Source: Mycobacterium kansasii ATCC 12478
Lineage (GTDB): Bacteria; Actinomycetota; Actinomycetes; Mycobacteriales; Mycobacteriaceae
Assembly (NCBI RefSeq): GCF_000157895.3
Contig: NC_022663.1
Span: 2,666,001 to 2,730,000 of the forward strand
DNA: 64,000 nt
Direction of reading: 5' to 3'
The position numbers and the translations under genes were made by a program. The notes under the pieces were generated by a model that worked only from the letters and a program-made list of their open reading frames with translations, had not been told where the DNA came from and made no database searches. Of this stretch, positions 9,464 to 17,252 are shown piece after piece (positions within the stretch are counted from its first letter, which is position 1; each line of letters opens with the position of its first letter).

Positions 9464-9479
9464 ATACCCAAGGGGGTAT
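9464..9479. promoter_or_regulatory. CsoR/RicR-like palindromic operator
   Basis: ATACCC-AAGG-GGGTAT is a perfect inverted repeat with a 4-base spacer, located 40 bases upstream of nat and 50 upstream of the DsbA-like gene. TACCC/GGGTA palindromes are typical of CsoR-family (copper, persulfide) operators such as the mycobacterial RicR box. No csoR-like gene is adjacent, so the regulator would act in trans. Confidence 0.55.
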
Positions 9480-9528
9480 CATTGCGTCAGTTCGCCCGAC
9501 ATCGGGAAAGCTGCAGAAGGAGGAGCCA

Positions 9529-10137
9529 GTGGCTGACGTCGAGCTCTACATCGATCCGGTATGCCCATTCGCCTGGGCCGCTTCGCGATGGCTGCTCGAT
9601 GCCGCGCACAAGACGGACACACCGGTCACGCTGCGGCAGATGAGCCTGGCCGTACTCAACGAGGGCAACGACCTCAACCCGAAACAGCAGCAGATGATGG
9701 ATCGGTCACGACGGCTCGGTCGGCTGTTCGCCGCGGTCGCCGGCCAACATGGGCCGGACGCATTCGCGCGGCTATACGACTCGGTCGGCGCCCGTATCCA
9801 TGTGCGTGGGAAAGAGATGTCGCCCGATGAGGTCCGCAAATCGCTGGCCGAATGCGGACTTGACGAATCGCTGGTCGAATCGCTTGACGACAGCGCCCTC
9901 GACGAGGCCGCCAGGCGCGCGCACCAAGCCAGCCAGAACGCACTGGGCGGCTCGGCCGGCAGCCCGATCATCGCGGTCGACGGGCGCGGGTTCTTTGGAC
10001 CGGTGCTGACCGGGATACCCGGCAGCGACGACGGCATCCGCCTGCTCGAGGCCGTCCTCACCGCCGCGACCACGCCCGAATTCGCCGTGCTGCAGCGGCC
10101 TTATCAGGGGCCGCCCGTTCTCGAGGAGGCTCGCTGA
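9529..10137 (+). CDS. DsbA-family thiol oxidoreductase, Rv2466c-like
   Basis: A 202-residue DsbA/2-hydroxychromene isomerase-fold protein. Its start (YIDPVCPFAW), the MSLAVLNE motif and the late GSPIIAVDGRGFFGPVLTGIP region closely resemble M. tuberculosis Rv2466c, a mycothiol-dependent reductase. The active site is CPFA (residues 12-15): the first Cys is kept and the second position is Ala, whereas Rv2466c has CPWC as I recall, suggesting a monothiol (mycothiol-linked) mechanism. The GTG at 9529 follows AGAAGGAGGAG. The next small gene starts directly after its stop. Confidence 0.8.
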   Translation: MADVELYIDPVCPFAWAASRWLLDAAHKTDTPVTLRQMSLAVLNEGNDLNPKQQQMMDRSRRLGRLFAAVAGQHGPDAFARLYDSVGARIHVRGKEMSPDEVRKSLAECGLDESLVESLDDSALDEAARRAHQASQNALGGSAGSPIIAVDGRGFFGPVLTGIPGSDDGIRLLEAVLTAATTPEFAVLQRPYQGPPVLEEAR

Positions 10138-10296
10138 ATGTGCCACGCCGTGAGGTGCCGCACCTGCGGGAAAGTGACGTGGGCCGGTTGCGGCGCGCAC
10201 GTCGATCAGGTTCGCGCGGCGGTGCCGGAATCGCAGTGGTGCCCAGGTCACCCGAACCAATCCCCCAAGCGCTTGTGGCATCCGCGGCGGACCTAG
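10138..10296 (+). CDS. small Cys/His-rich (probable zinc-binding) protein, 52 aa
   Basis: The ATG at 10138 immediately follows the TGA of the DsbA-like gene, and the frame runs 52 codons to TAG. Five cysteines occur (2, 7, 10, 18, 35), including CRTCGK, with WAGCGAHVDQV in the middle. This pattern resembles a widespread tiny actinobacterial protein that I remember as beginning MCRxVTCxxCGKxTWAGCGxHVDxV; its function is unknown to me. Zinc or thiol chemistry is inferred only from the Cys spacing. Tight coupling to a thiol oxidoreductase suggests a shared redox role. Confidence 0.7.
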   Translation: MCHAVRCRTCGKVTWAGCGAHVDQVRAAVPESQWCPGHPNQSPKRLWHPRRT

Positions 10297-10323
10297 CAGC
10301 AGCAGCATCAACGGGGCCCTAAC

Positions 10324-10347
10324 TACTATCTACGTACGTAGGTAGTA
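10324..10347. promoter_or_regulatory. BlaI-type operator upstream of the thioredoxin/ccdA operon
   Basis: A 24-base palindrome with one mismatched pair is centred on the perfect CTACGTACGTAG, flanked by TACTAT on the left and GTAGTA on the right. BlaI/MecI operators are TACTAC...GTAGTA palindromes. It lies 53 bases before the lipoprotein thioredoxin ATG, and a BlaI gene is encoded at the far end of the same cluster. Confidence 0.75.
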
Positions 10348-10400
10348 TTTTGGTGACTGCCGACCGCGAAGTCTCGCCAATTCGACGGAAAGGGATCACC

Positions 10401-10952
10401 ATGCCACGGCACCTGATCGCCTCGCTTGCCGTCGCTGCTGCTGCCGCGACGATCGTGACAGCCTGCGGCTCTTCCGGGGCACGATCTGATCCGGCCAATA
10501 CGCCGGCGTCGTCATCCAGCAGACCCGCCGGCCCGAGCGCACGCGTACCTGCCCAACTGCAGTTCACCGCCAAAACAATTGATGGGCATACGTTTTCGGG
10601 TGACAGTTTGGCGGGAAGAGCCGTGGTGTTGTGGTTCTGGACGCCCTGGTGCCCAAAGTGCCAGCATGAAGCACCGATCGCGGCGGACGTCGCCGCGGCG
10701 CACCCGCGTGTGACGTTCGTGGGGGTAGCCGCGCGCGACCAGGTTTCGGCGATGCAGGGTTTCGTAGACAAATACCAATTGAGCGGTTTCACTCAGTTAG
10801 CCGATACCGATGGGGTGGTCTGGACCAGATTCGGCGTAACGCAGCAACCGGCGTGGGCGTTCGTCAGCGCCAACGGCGACGTCGACGTCGTCAAAGGTTC
10901 GCTGACTCAGTCGGAACTGAACGAGCGGGTCGACGGGCTGGTCAGCCGGTGA
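10401..10952 (+). CDS. lipoprotein thioredoxin (TlpA/DsbF-like)
   Basis: A 183-residue protein with a lipoprotein signal (lipobox TAC, lipid Cys22) and a thioredoxin fold with WCPKC (Cys84/Cys87) and the late cis-proline-type QQPAW stretch. It resembles the extracytoplasmic M. tuberculosis DsbF/MPT53 thiol oxidoreductases. The ATG at 10401 follows GGAAAGGG; an upstream TTG would start beside the operator. Its stop overlaps the ccdA GTG (GTGA), so it is probably re-reduced or re-oxidised by that membrane partner. BlaI-type control is inferred from the palindrome upstream. Confidence 0.85.
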   Translation: MPRHLIASLAVAAAAATIVTACGSSGARSDPANTPASSSSRPAGPSARVPAQLQFTAKTIDGHTFSGDSLAGRAVVLWFWTPWCPKCQHEAPIAADVAAAHPRVTFVGVAARDQVSAMQGFVDKYQLSGFTQLADTDGVVWTRFGVTQQPAWAFVSANGDVDVVKGSLTQSELNERVDGLVSR

Positions 10953-11851
10953 TCGATACCACAGCACTGAGCTTTGCCCTGGGCGCCGGACTGGTAGCTG
11001 CCCTGAATCCATGTGGATTTGCTTTCCTGCCAAGCTATTTGGGCTTGGTGATCGCCGGTAGTCAGGGAGTCTCACGTCCGACAGCCCTGGTCCGCGCCGG
11101 CGCCGCGACCGCGGGAATGTCCGTCGGATTCCTGACGGTCTTCGGCATTTTCGGGCTACTCGTCGCACCGGTGATCGCGTCGGCCCAAAGGTACCTGCCG
11201 TTTGCCACCGTGGTCATCGGGGTCCTCCTGGTGGCGTTGGCTGTCTGGCTGCTGGCCGGAAAGGACGTCAGTCTCATCCTGCCGAAACGCGCGGGTGGTA
11301 CTCCGACGACGCGGCTGACCTCCATGTACGGCTACGGCGTGGGTTACGCGATTGCGTCACTTTCGTGCACGGTTGCACCGTTTCTCGCCGTCATCAGCAC
11401 CACGTTCAGACAGGGCGCCGTGCTTTCGGGCGTGCTGGCTTTCGTCGCGTACGCGGGCGGAATGACGATCACGGTGGGGGTGGCAGCGCTGACGGTTGCC
11501 CTGGCCGGCTCCGCGGCCACCGCGGCGTTTCGCCGTGTTCTGCCCTACGTAGGCCGAATAGTCGGCGTAATCGTGCTGCTGACTGGGCTATATGTCACGT
11601 ATTACGGCTACTACGAACTGCGGCTGTATTTTGCCAATGCCGAAGCCGACGACCCCGTGATCGGGGCCGCTAACGCCGTGCAGGACCGGCTGATTCAGTT
11701 GGTCGACGGGCTGAGCCCATGGTCCCTCGTGGGCGCCTTGGCTGCGCTGGTCGCCGTGGGAGTGGGCTGGCATACCCTCGTTCGATGGCGCGCCCCGAAC
11801 CGCAATGCGATCGTCACAGATGACAGACAAGCCCCAGCGCCAAGGGAGTGA
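10949..11851 (+). CDS. CcdA-family thiol-disulfide transmembrane protein
   Basis: A 300-residue multi-helix membrane protein of the CcdA/DsbD family. The two family cysteines are visible in LNPCGFAFLPSYLG near the N-terminus and LSCTVAPFLA near residue 140. CcdA moves electrons from cytosolic thioredoxin to outer thioredoxin-like proteins; the adjacent upstream lipoprotein is the obvious client. The GTG start overlaps the previous stop by 4 bases. Its 3' end overlaps the convergent M56 peptidase gene by 38 bases. Confidence 0.88.
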   Translation: MIDTTALSFALGAGLVAALNPCGFAFLPSYLGLVIAGSQGVSRPTALVRAGAATAGMSVGFLTVFGIFGLLVAPVIASAQRYLPFATVVIGVLLVALAVWLLAGKDVSLILPKRAGGTPTTRLTSMYGYGVGYAIASLSCTVAPFLAVISTTFRQGAVLSGVLAFVAYAGGMTITVGVAALTVALAGSAATAAFRRVLPYVGRIVGVIVLLTGLYVTYYGYYELRLYFANAEADDPVIGAANAVQDRLIQLVDGLSPWSLVGALAALVAVGVGWHTLVRWRAPNRNAIVTDDRQAPAPRE

Positions 11852-12758
11852 TTACCGCAAAACCAATTGCCGTAGCGAGAATTACCCGCTCATGCAAACG
11901 CCTGCGGCGCGATATCGGGTTGGTGAGCCGGCTCGCGCGGGCCAGCGTGGCGGTGCCCGCCGCGCCGAGCGCCGTCGACGCCATCGCCGGCGGCGCCCCC
12001 GACAACGCCAGCAGTCCGCGTAGCAATGCCATCTTCCCGTGACGTCGCACCGCGACATCATCAGCACACATCTCCAGCAAGTCCGCCACCATTTCCGCTG
12101 CCGTGCAAAACAGCGTTAATCGCGGCAAGCTCGCAGCAATCGCCCGCAGCACCATGAGCAGCTCGTGATGGCGACCGGCCAGGTGAGCGTACTCGTGCGC
12201 CAGCACAGCCGCCAGCTGCGGCTCGTCGAGCCGGTCCAGGGCAGCGGTGGTGACCACCACGACAGAGTCGGGGCGGCCAGTAACGCAATAGGCAGCGGGA
12301 TGCGGCGCCGGAACAACTACCAGGTCAGGCCGGCCATACCTGTTACCGCCGCCGCCGATCACCCGAGCAGTAGATGCGTGCAGGAGACTGCGTGATCGTT
12401 GCCGCAGCCACTGATATGCGACGCGCCAGCTGACGACGGTGGTGGCCAGCAGGCTGGCCAACGACAGACAGATCGCCATGGCCGACGCAATTGCGTGCGG
12501 CAATCCCAGCTGGCCGGTGACCCCTAACGCCTTGAAGCACAAAGTTGGTTCCCTGTGGCGCCAGATGCTGTAGAGCACTGCGGCGCAAAGGAACACGAGC
12601 GCAGCCAACCACGCTGCAACCGCAGCAACCACCGCTGTCAGCCAGCAAGCCACGGCAAGCTGAGGGCGCACACCCGTGCCGGTGACACGTCGCAGCAGGA
12701 GGGGGCCGAGCCACGTCAACATCGACGCATAAAGGAGCAACAAAAGAGCCGCGTTCAC
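11814..12758 (-). CDS. M56-family (BlaR1/MecR1-like) membrane metallopeptidase
   Basis: This 314-residue membrane protein has N-terminal hydrophobic segments, then a zinc peptidase motif HEYAH at residues 188-192 (HEXXH). It lacks the beta-lactam sensor domain of true BlaR1 and resembles Rv1845c. Family members cleave or inactivate BlaI-type repressors after sensing an envelope signal. Its ATG overlaps the blaI stop by four bases, so the two form a signalling pair. The signal is unlikely to be a beta-lactam; redox or cell-wall stress is a guess based on the neighbouring thiol genes. Confidence 0.85.
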   Translation of the reverse strand: MNAALLLLLYASMLTWLGPLLLRRVTGTGVRPQLAVACWLTAVVAAVAAWLAALVFLCAAVLYSIWRHREPTLCFKALGVTGQLGLPHAIASAMAICLSLASLLATTVVSWRVAYQWLRQRSRSLLHASTARVIGGGGNRYGRPDLVVVPAPHPAAYCVTGRPDSVVVVTTAALDRLDEPQLAAVLAHEYAHLAGRHHELLMVLRAIAASLPRLTLFCTAAEMVADLLEMCADDVAVRRHGKMALLRGLLALSGAPPAMASTALGAAGTATLARASRLTNPISRRRRLHERVILATAIGFAVITPLALGLVCHL

Positions 12759-13129
12759 GATTCTTGCCGATCAATGAAACGGCGCAGCGCGTCGCGGACC
12801 CGCGCCGCTTCATCCTCGTCCATCTGCTTGAGAAAAAACGTCAGCACCAAGTCCGAATCACCCCCGGTATCGAAAGCATCACGCATCAATCTGGCCGAAT
12901 GTTCCTCGCGGGTCATAGTCGGCCAATAGCGGAAAGCCTTGCCCACCCGTTCCCGCTGCAACCAGCCTTTGCGGTGCAAGTTGTCCATGGTGGACATAAC
13001 CGTCGTGTAGGCGATCTGGCGGTCATGCGCCAAGTCGTCAAGAATATCCCGCACGGTGACGACCTCGCCGCGGTTCCACACGCGGTCCATGATCACCGCC
13101 TCGAGCTCGCCGAAACGCCGAACCTGCAC
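12755..13129 (-). CDS. blaI: BlaI-family transcriptional repressor
   Basis: A 124-residue BlaI/MecI/CopY winged-helix protein: FGELEAVIMDRVWNRGE at the N-terminus, then the recognition region AYTTVMSTMDNLHRKGWL, then KAFRYWP and a C-terminal dimerisation part. I chose the GTG at 13129 because it follows GAGAGAAAG and lies downstream of a BlaI-like palindrome; the open frame beyond would run through that operator. It probably represses itself, the M56 gene and the thioredoxin-ccdA operon. This would be a second BlaI system beside the Rv1846c type. Confidence 0.87.
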   Translation of the reverse strand: MQVRRFGELEAVIMDRVWNRGEVVTVRDILDDLAHDRQIAYTTVMSTMDNLHRKGWLQRERVGKAFRYWPTMTREEHSARLMRDAFDTGGDSDLVLTFFLKQMDEDEAARVRDALRRFIDRQES

Positions 13130-13162
13130 AGCTTTCTCTCTCGTACCCTTGGAATTGTCGAC

Positions 13163-13178
13163 GGCTACAACAGTAGCC
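13163..13178. promoter_or_regulatory. BlaI-like operator upstream of blaI
   Basis: GGCTAC-AACA-GTAGCC is a perfect inverted repeat located 33 bases upstream of the chosen blaI start. It shares the CTAC...GTAG core with the palindrome at 10324-10347, which fits autoregulation by one repressor. Confidence 0.65.
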
Positions 13179-13442
13179 ACATCTCTCGCGGCTCGCGCAG
13201 AGCCGCCCGAAAAGCCGCTGAGCAGTGGGCAATTCTCGCGTAACCGGCACCACAACCGATTTCAGCGAGCGCTAAGGCGCGGTGTCGCCGATCGACCGGC
13301 ACTGCTTGCCCCGGGGATGCCGGAAGGCAGCCACCCGGCGAAAGCGATTCGGCAACGATTGCCACCGAACAGTATGCCCATGAGGTCATATTCGCTACGC
13401 TTGACTCGCGACTCTCACGGCATGGAGGTAGAGCGCCAAGAC

Positions 13443-16400
13443 ATGGCTGAAGACCCGGGGGCTGCCGGCTCGGCACCCGCACAGAGCGGGATCGCCGCGG
13501 AGTTGGCCGGCGCCGGATTCGAGGACGCGCGCCAGGTGGCTCGAGGCGGCGCCGGGGTGGTGTACCGCTGTCGCGAGACGGCGCTGGGACGAAATGTCGC
13601 GGTCAAAGTGCTGCCGTCGCATTTCGACGACGACAGCAGGGAACGTTTCCTGCGTGAGGGCTACGCGATGGGCGGGCTCTCGGGGCATCCGAACATCGTC
13701 AACATCCTGCGGGTCGGCATCACCGAAAGCGACCGGCCCTACATCGTGATGCCCTACTACGCGGCGGATTCGCTGGCGGTACGGTTGCGCCGGGAGGGGC
13801 CGATCCCCTGGCCGGAGGCGTTGGAGATCGGCGTGAAATTGTGCGGGGCACTGGAAACCGCGCACCGGGCCGGCACCTTGCACCGCGACATCAAGCCGGC
13901 GAATGTCCTGGTCAATGATTACGGCGAGCCGCAGTTGACCGACTTCGGGATCGCCCACATCGAGGGCGGCTTTGAAACGGCGGTCGGGTTCTTCTCCGGC
14001 ACAATCGACTACACCGCGCCCGAGGTGATGACCGGTAATCCGGCGACGGTCGTCGCCGACGTCTACTCGCTGGGCGCCACACTTTATGCGCTGATCGCGG
14101 GCAGCGCCGCACACGAACGCAAGAAGGGCGAAGACCTCGTCGCGCAATACCTGCGGATCAGTTCCACCGGGGTTCCGGACCTGCGTCCCGACGGAATCCC
14201 GGATGCGGTGTGCTCGGCGATCGAGAAGGCGATGTCCATCGACCCGGCCGAACGGCCCGCGTCGGCCGCCGAACTCGGCCGTGAGCTGCAGGCGGCGCAG
14301 CGCCGCAACGGCTTGAAGCCCGCGTCGATGGCGATCACCAACATGCGTGCGCGCAGCACCGATACCTCAACGGATGTCCCCGAAACGCCTCCGGTATCGC
14401 CCGCGATACTGAGCCCGGAGGCTCAGGTGCCGCTGCGCACGTCTTCGACCGTTCCGCTCAAGGCTCCCCAGCCCGCGGCCAAGGCGGGCGCCGCCGCGGC
14501 GATCCAACCGCCCGGCGCCGCGGGGCAAGGGCCGTCCTCGTTGCTGCCGTCCCAGTCCGACGATCACCAGCGATCACCGAGAACAGACACCGCCTTTCGG
14601 GCCGGGCACCTCGGTGACACCCAGGCGCAGCTTCGGGCCCCGTCGAGCACGGCGGAGTCGCCCCGGCGGCCCGCGGAATGGACCGGCGCCACCCCTCCGA
14701 TCGAGCCGCCGAACGGTCCGGGGCAAGAAAGCGCGGCGGGTCCGGCCGCGCCTGACAGGCCCGCCGTATGGAAGCCGCCGCGGGGACGGGTGGCGTCGTG
14801 GTTCGCCGAGCCGGACAAGAAGCGCAACCGCATCCTGTTGACCGCGGCGGCGGCCATCGCCGTGGTGCTGTTGGTGGCCGGCGGAGTCTTTCTGGTGGCA
14901 TCGCGCGACAACGGCGCCCACCAGACCGCCTCCAGCCAACCGAGCACCCAGGCGCCCGTTCACTGGAAACCGATCACGAATGCGCGGGTCGCCCGCGATG
15001 CGGCGGCGACCACCCAAGTCGACGGCACGATCTGGATCTTCGGCGGGGTTCGGGCCGACGGCACCGTCACCGGTCTGCACGAGGGCTACGACCCCGTGAT
15101 CGACAGCTGGAAGGGCGGCGACGACTTGCCGGTTCCGGTTCAGCACGCGATGGCGGTGACCTGGCAGGGCAACCCCATCGTGCTGGGCGGCTGGCGCACC
15201 GAGGGCTCCAAAAAGGTTGCCACCGACCAAGTTTGGCGTGTGGTCAACAGCCGCTGGGTGGAGCTGCCGCACCTGTTGCAGCCCCGGGCAGCCGCGGCCG
15301 CGGCGGCGGTGGGAGACCGCATCGTCGTCACCGGCGGGGTGGACGCCAACGGCGCACTGCTGAACACAACCGAGGTCTTCGACGGCAACTCCTGGACCCT
15401 TGGCGCCCCGATACCGACACCGCGACAGATGCTGGCCGCGGCCTCGGACGGAAAGCTGGTGTACGCCGTGGGCGGCAACGACGCGAGGTCCGACCTGGCG
15501 ACGGTCGAGGCATACGATCCGGCCGCGAAAACCTGGACGCCGCTGCCCGAGCTGGCGCAACCACGCAGTGACCTCGGCGCCGCGATCACCGATGGACGCC
15601 TGGTGGCGGCCGGCGGGATGTCGGCGGGACAGGTCCTCAGGAGCGTGGCTGTGTTCGATCTGATGACCAGAACATGGGCCGGTTTGCCCGATATGGAGAC
15701 CGCACGGCACGGGATGGCGGTCGACACGGTCGAGAAGTCGGTGTATGCGATCGGCGGCTCGACCGGCGCGGGCGACGACCAGGCGACCTCGTCGGCCGAG
15801 ATGCTGAAGCTGCCCGCGCGCAAGATCCAGCCGGCGGCGCAGTGGCGGACGTTGCCGGACGCGCCGACGGCCAGGCTGATGATGGCGTGGACCGTACTGG
15901 ACAACAAGATCTGGATTATGGGTGGCGTGCGGGAAGGCGTTGGGCTCACGACCGTCGAGAGCTACGACCCGCACGCCGGCGCCTGGCAACCCGGGCCGCC
16001 GCTGCCCATCCGGTTGCACCACGCGACGGCGGCAACCTACCGGGGCGAGGTGGTTGTGCTCGGCGGTGCGAGCGAAAACCTCGCGGATGCTTCCAACAAG
16101 GTGTTCGCCTTGCGCGGGAACAGCTGGGTGGAGTTGCCGAGCCTCAGCCACGCTCGGGCGGCGGCGGCAGCGGCGGTGGTTGGTGACAAGCTCGTCGTCG
16201 TCGGCGGCCAAAACGCCAAGCAGCTCGTCGCGCAGACCGAGGTTTTCGACGGCAGTTCGTGGCACGACGCGCCCGACCTGCCAACGCCCCGCGAGCATCT
16301 GGCTGCGGTGTCGGACGGCACTTACGTGTATGCGATCGGCGGGCGGTTCCTGTCGGCCGACAAGAACTCCGCGGCCTTCGAACGGTTCGACCCGCAATCG

Positions 16401-16691
16401 GGTAAATGGACCAAGTTGGTGGGCATGCCCACCCCGCGCGGAAGTTACGGCGCCACGTTCATCGACGGGCGAATCGTGGTGGTCGGCGGCGAGGAGCCGA
16501 CGCGAGTGCTGGGAGTCGTCGAGATGTACGACATCGCAGACGGAAAGTGGAGCACGCTGCCTGCGCTGTCGACCCCGCGGCACGCCGAGGTTGTCGCGAC
16601 CGTGGGCAACACCGTGTACTGCATCGGCGGCGCGGACCGGCCCACCCACGAAGGCCCCATCGCCAGCGTCGAGGCCCTCGACTTCATGTAG
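13443..16691 (+). CDS. PknK-like Ser/Thr kinase with transmembrane segment and twelve kelch motifs
   Basis: About 1082 residues. The kinase domain (roughly 30-300) closely follows the PknK N-terminus: RGGAGVVYRC loop, VAVKVL lysine, HRDIKPAN near 145, DFG near 166, and TAPEV. A Pro/Ala/Ser-rich linker precedes one membrane helix (about 460-483). The outer part (about 506-1082) holds twelve kelch motifs, each with a GG turn (FGG, LGG, TGG, VGG, AGG, IGG, then MGG, LGG, VGG, IGG, VGG, IGG), i.e. two blocks of six. The kinase would be cytosolic and the propellers extracytoplasmic as sensor or scaffold. The ATG at 13443 follows GGAGG at 13424-13428; an ATG at 13422 is possible. Confidence 0.88.
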   Translation: MAEDPGAAGSAPAQSGIAAELAGAGFEDARQVARGGAGVVYRCRETALGRNVAVKVLPSHFDDDSRERFLREGYAMGGLSGHPNIVNILRVGITESDRPYIVMPYYAADSLAVRLRREGPIPWPEALEIGVKLCGALETAHRAGTLHRDIKPANVLVNDYGEPQLTDFGIAHIEGGFETAVGFFSGTIDYTAPEVMTGNPATVVADVYSLGATLYALIAGSAAHERKKGEDLVAQYLRISSTGVPDLRPDGIPDAVCSAIEKAMSIDPAERPASAAELGRELQAAQRRNGLKPASMAITNMRARSTDTSTDVPETPPVSPAILSPEAQVPLRTSSTVPLKAPQPAAKAGAAAAIQPPGAAGQGPSSLLPSQSDDHQRSPRTDTAFRAGHLGDTQAQLRAPSSTAESPRRPAEWTGATPPIEPPNGPGQESAAGPAAPDRPAVWKPPRGRVASWFAEPDKKRNRILLTAAAAIAVVLLVAGGVFLVASRDNGAHQTASSQPSTQAPVHWKPITNARVARDAAATTQVDGTIWIFGGVRADGTVTGLHEGYDPVIDSWKGGDDLPVPVQHAMAVTWQGNPIVLGGWRTEGSKKVATDQVWRVVNSRWVELPHLLQPRAAAAAAAVGDRIVVTGGVDANGALLNTTEVFDGNSWTLGAPIPTPRQMLAAASDGKLVYAVGGNDARSDLATVEAYDPAAKTWTPLPELAQPRSDLGAAITDGRLVAAGGMSAGQVLRSVAVFDLMTRTWAGLPDMETARHGMAVDTVEKSVYAIGGSTGAGDDQATSSAEMLKLPARKIQPAAQWRTLPDAPTARLMMAWTVLDNKIWIMGGVREGVGLTTVESYDPHAGAWQPGPPLPIRLHHATAATYRGEVVVLGGASENLADASNKVFALRGNSWVELPSLSHARAAAAAAVVGDKLVVVGGQNAKQLVAQTEVFDGSSWHDAPDLPTPREHLAAVSDGTYVYAIGGRFLSADKNSAAFERFDPQSGKWTKLVGMPTPRGSYGATFIDGRIVVVGGEEPTRVLGVVEMYDIADGKWSTLPALSTPRHAEVVATVGNTVYCIGGADRPTHEGPIASVEALDFM

Positions 16692-17252
16692 CGGCCGTCG
16701 CTTCGCGGGCGGTTGTGAGGTGGCGGTTGCCGGGGCGATGTGATCCGGCCGACAACGGCTTTCCCTCTCGGCTCGGTCACCACGTACAGCATGTGTGCAG
16801 GCGGCGTCTGTTTCCGGCACGTCGATGCCCCCGCAACCTCGGTCAAACCTCGTGTGATGGCGGGTGTTTCGAGTTCGGGGGACGACTCACGTGCTCACCG
16901 GGACGACTGGCATGGCCGCGGCGTCGAGTGTGCGGTGACGGCTTTGACTGTGGATATCGGGCGGACACGTCCACGATCGGCCGCCCTGACGGCACGCTCG
17001 GCGCCATCAGGGCACACTCGAGACCGTCTGAGCGCACTCGAAACCGTGAGCGTCAAGCCGGCCACACATCCGGCGCACCAGCCGCGGAGCCCCCCGAACG
17101 CTTAGCGACAAATCCGTTGCACGCCTGCTTTTGCCGCTACAAAGTGGGCAAACCGGGTACCGGCCCAGCCCGAGGCCTATGTGAACGATGCGACTGCGGC
17201 GCGCAGTGGCTCCGCGGAGCGCGTCGGCTAGATCAGCACCGCCCTAAGGCCG
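16692..17252. other. intergenic region containing dispersed repeat copy 2
   Basis: Convergent gap between the kinase and the espD-like gene. The central part is a repeat copy (about 16874-17045); the remaining sequence shows no gene or clear terminator hairpin. Open frames across it match the mirrored repeat near 0.5 kb rather than any protein family I know. Confidence 0.6.
16874..17045 (+). repeat. dispersed intergenic repeat, copy 2
   Basis: Same element as 466-632 in opposite orientation: CACGTGCTCACCG, GTCGAGTGTGCGGTG, GGCTTTGACTGTG, ACGTCCACGATCGGCCGCCC, followed by several CGCACTCG/GCACACTCG words. It lies between genes, like copy 1. Confidence 0.75.

Noticed and set aside
14574..16820. 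A 748-codon minus-strand frame opposite the kelch kinase
   Set aside because: High-GC antisense shadow: Arg/His/Gly-rich, no motifs. The plus-strand kinase/kelch protein is unmistakable.
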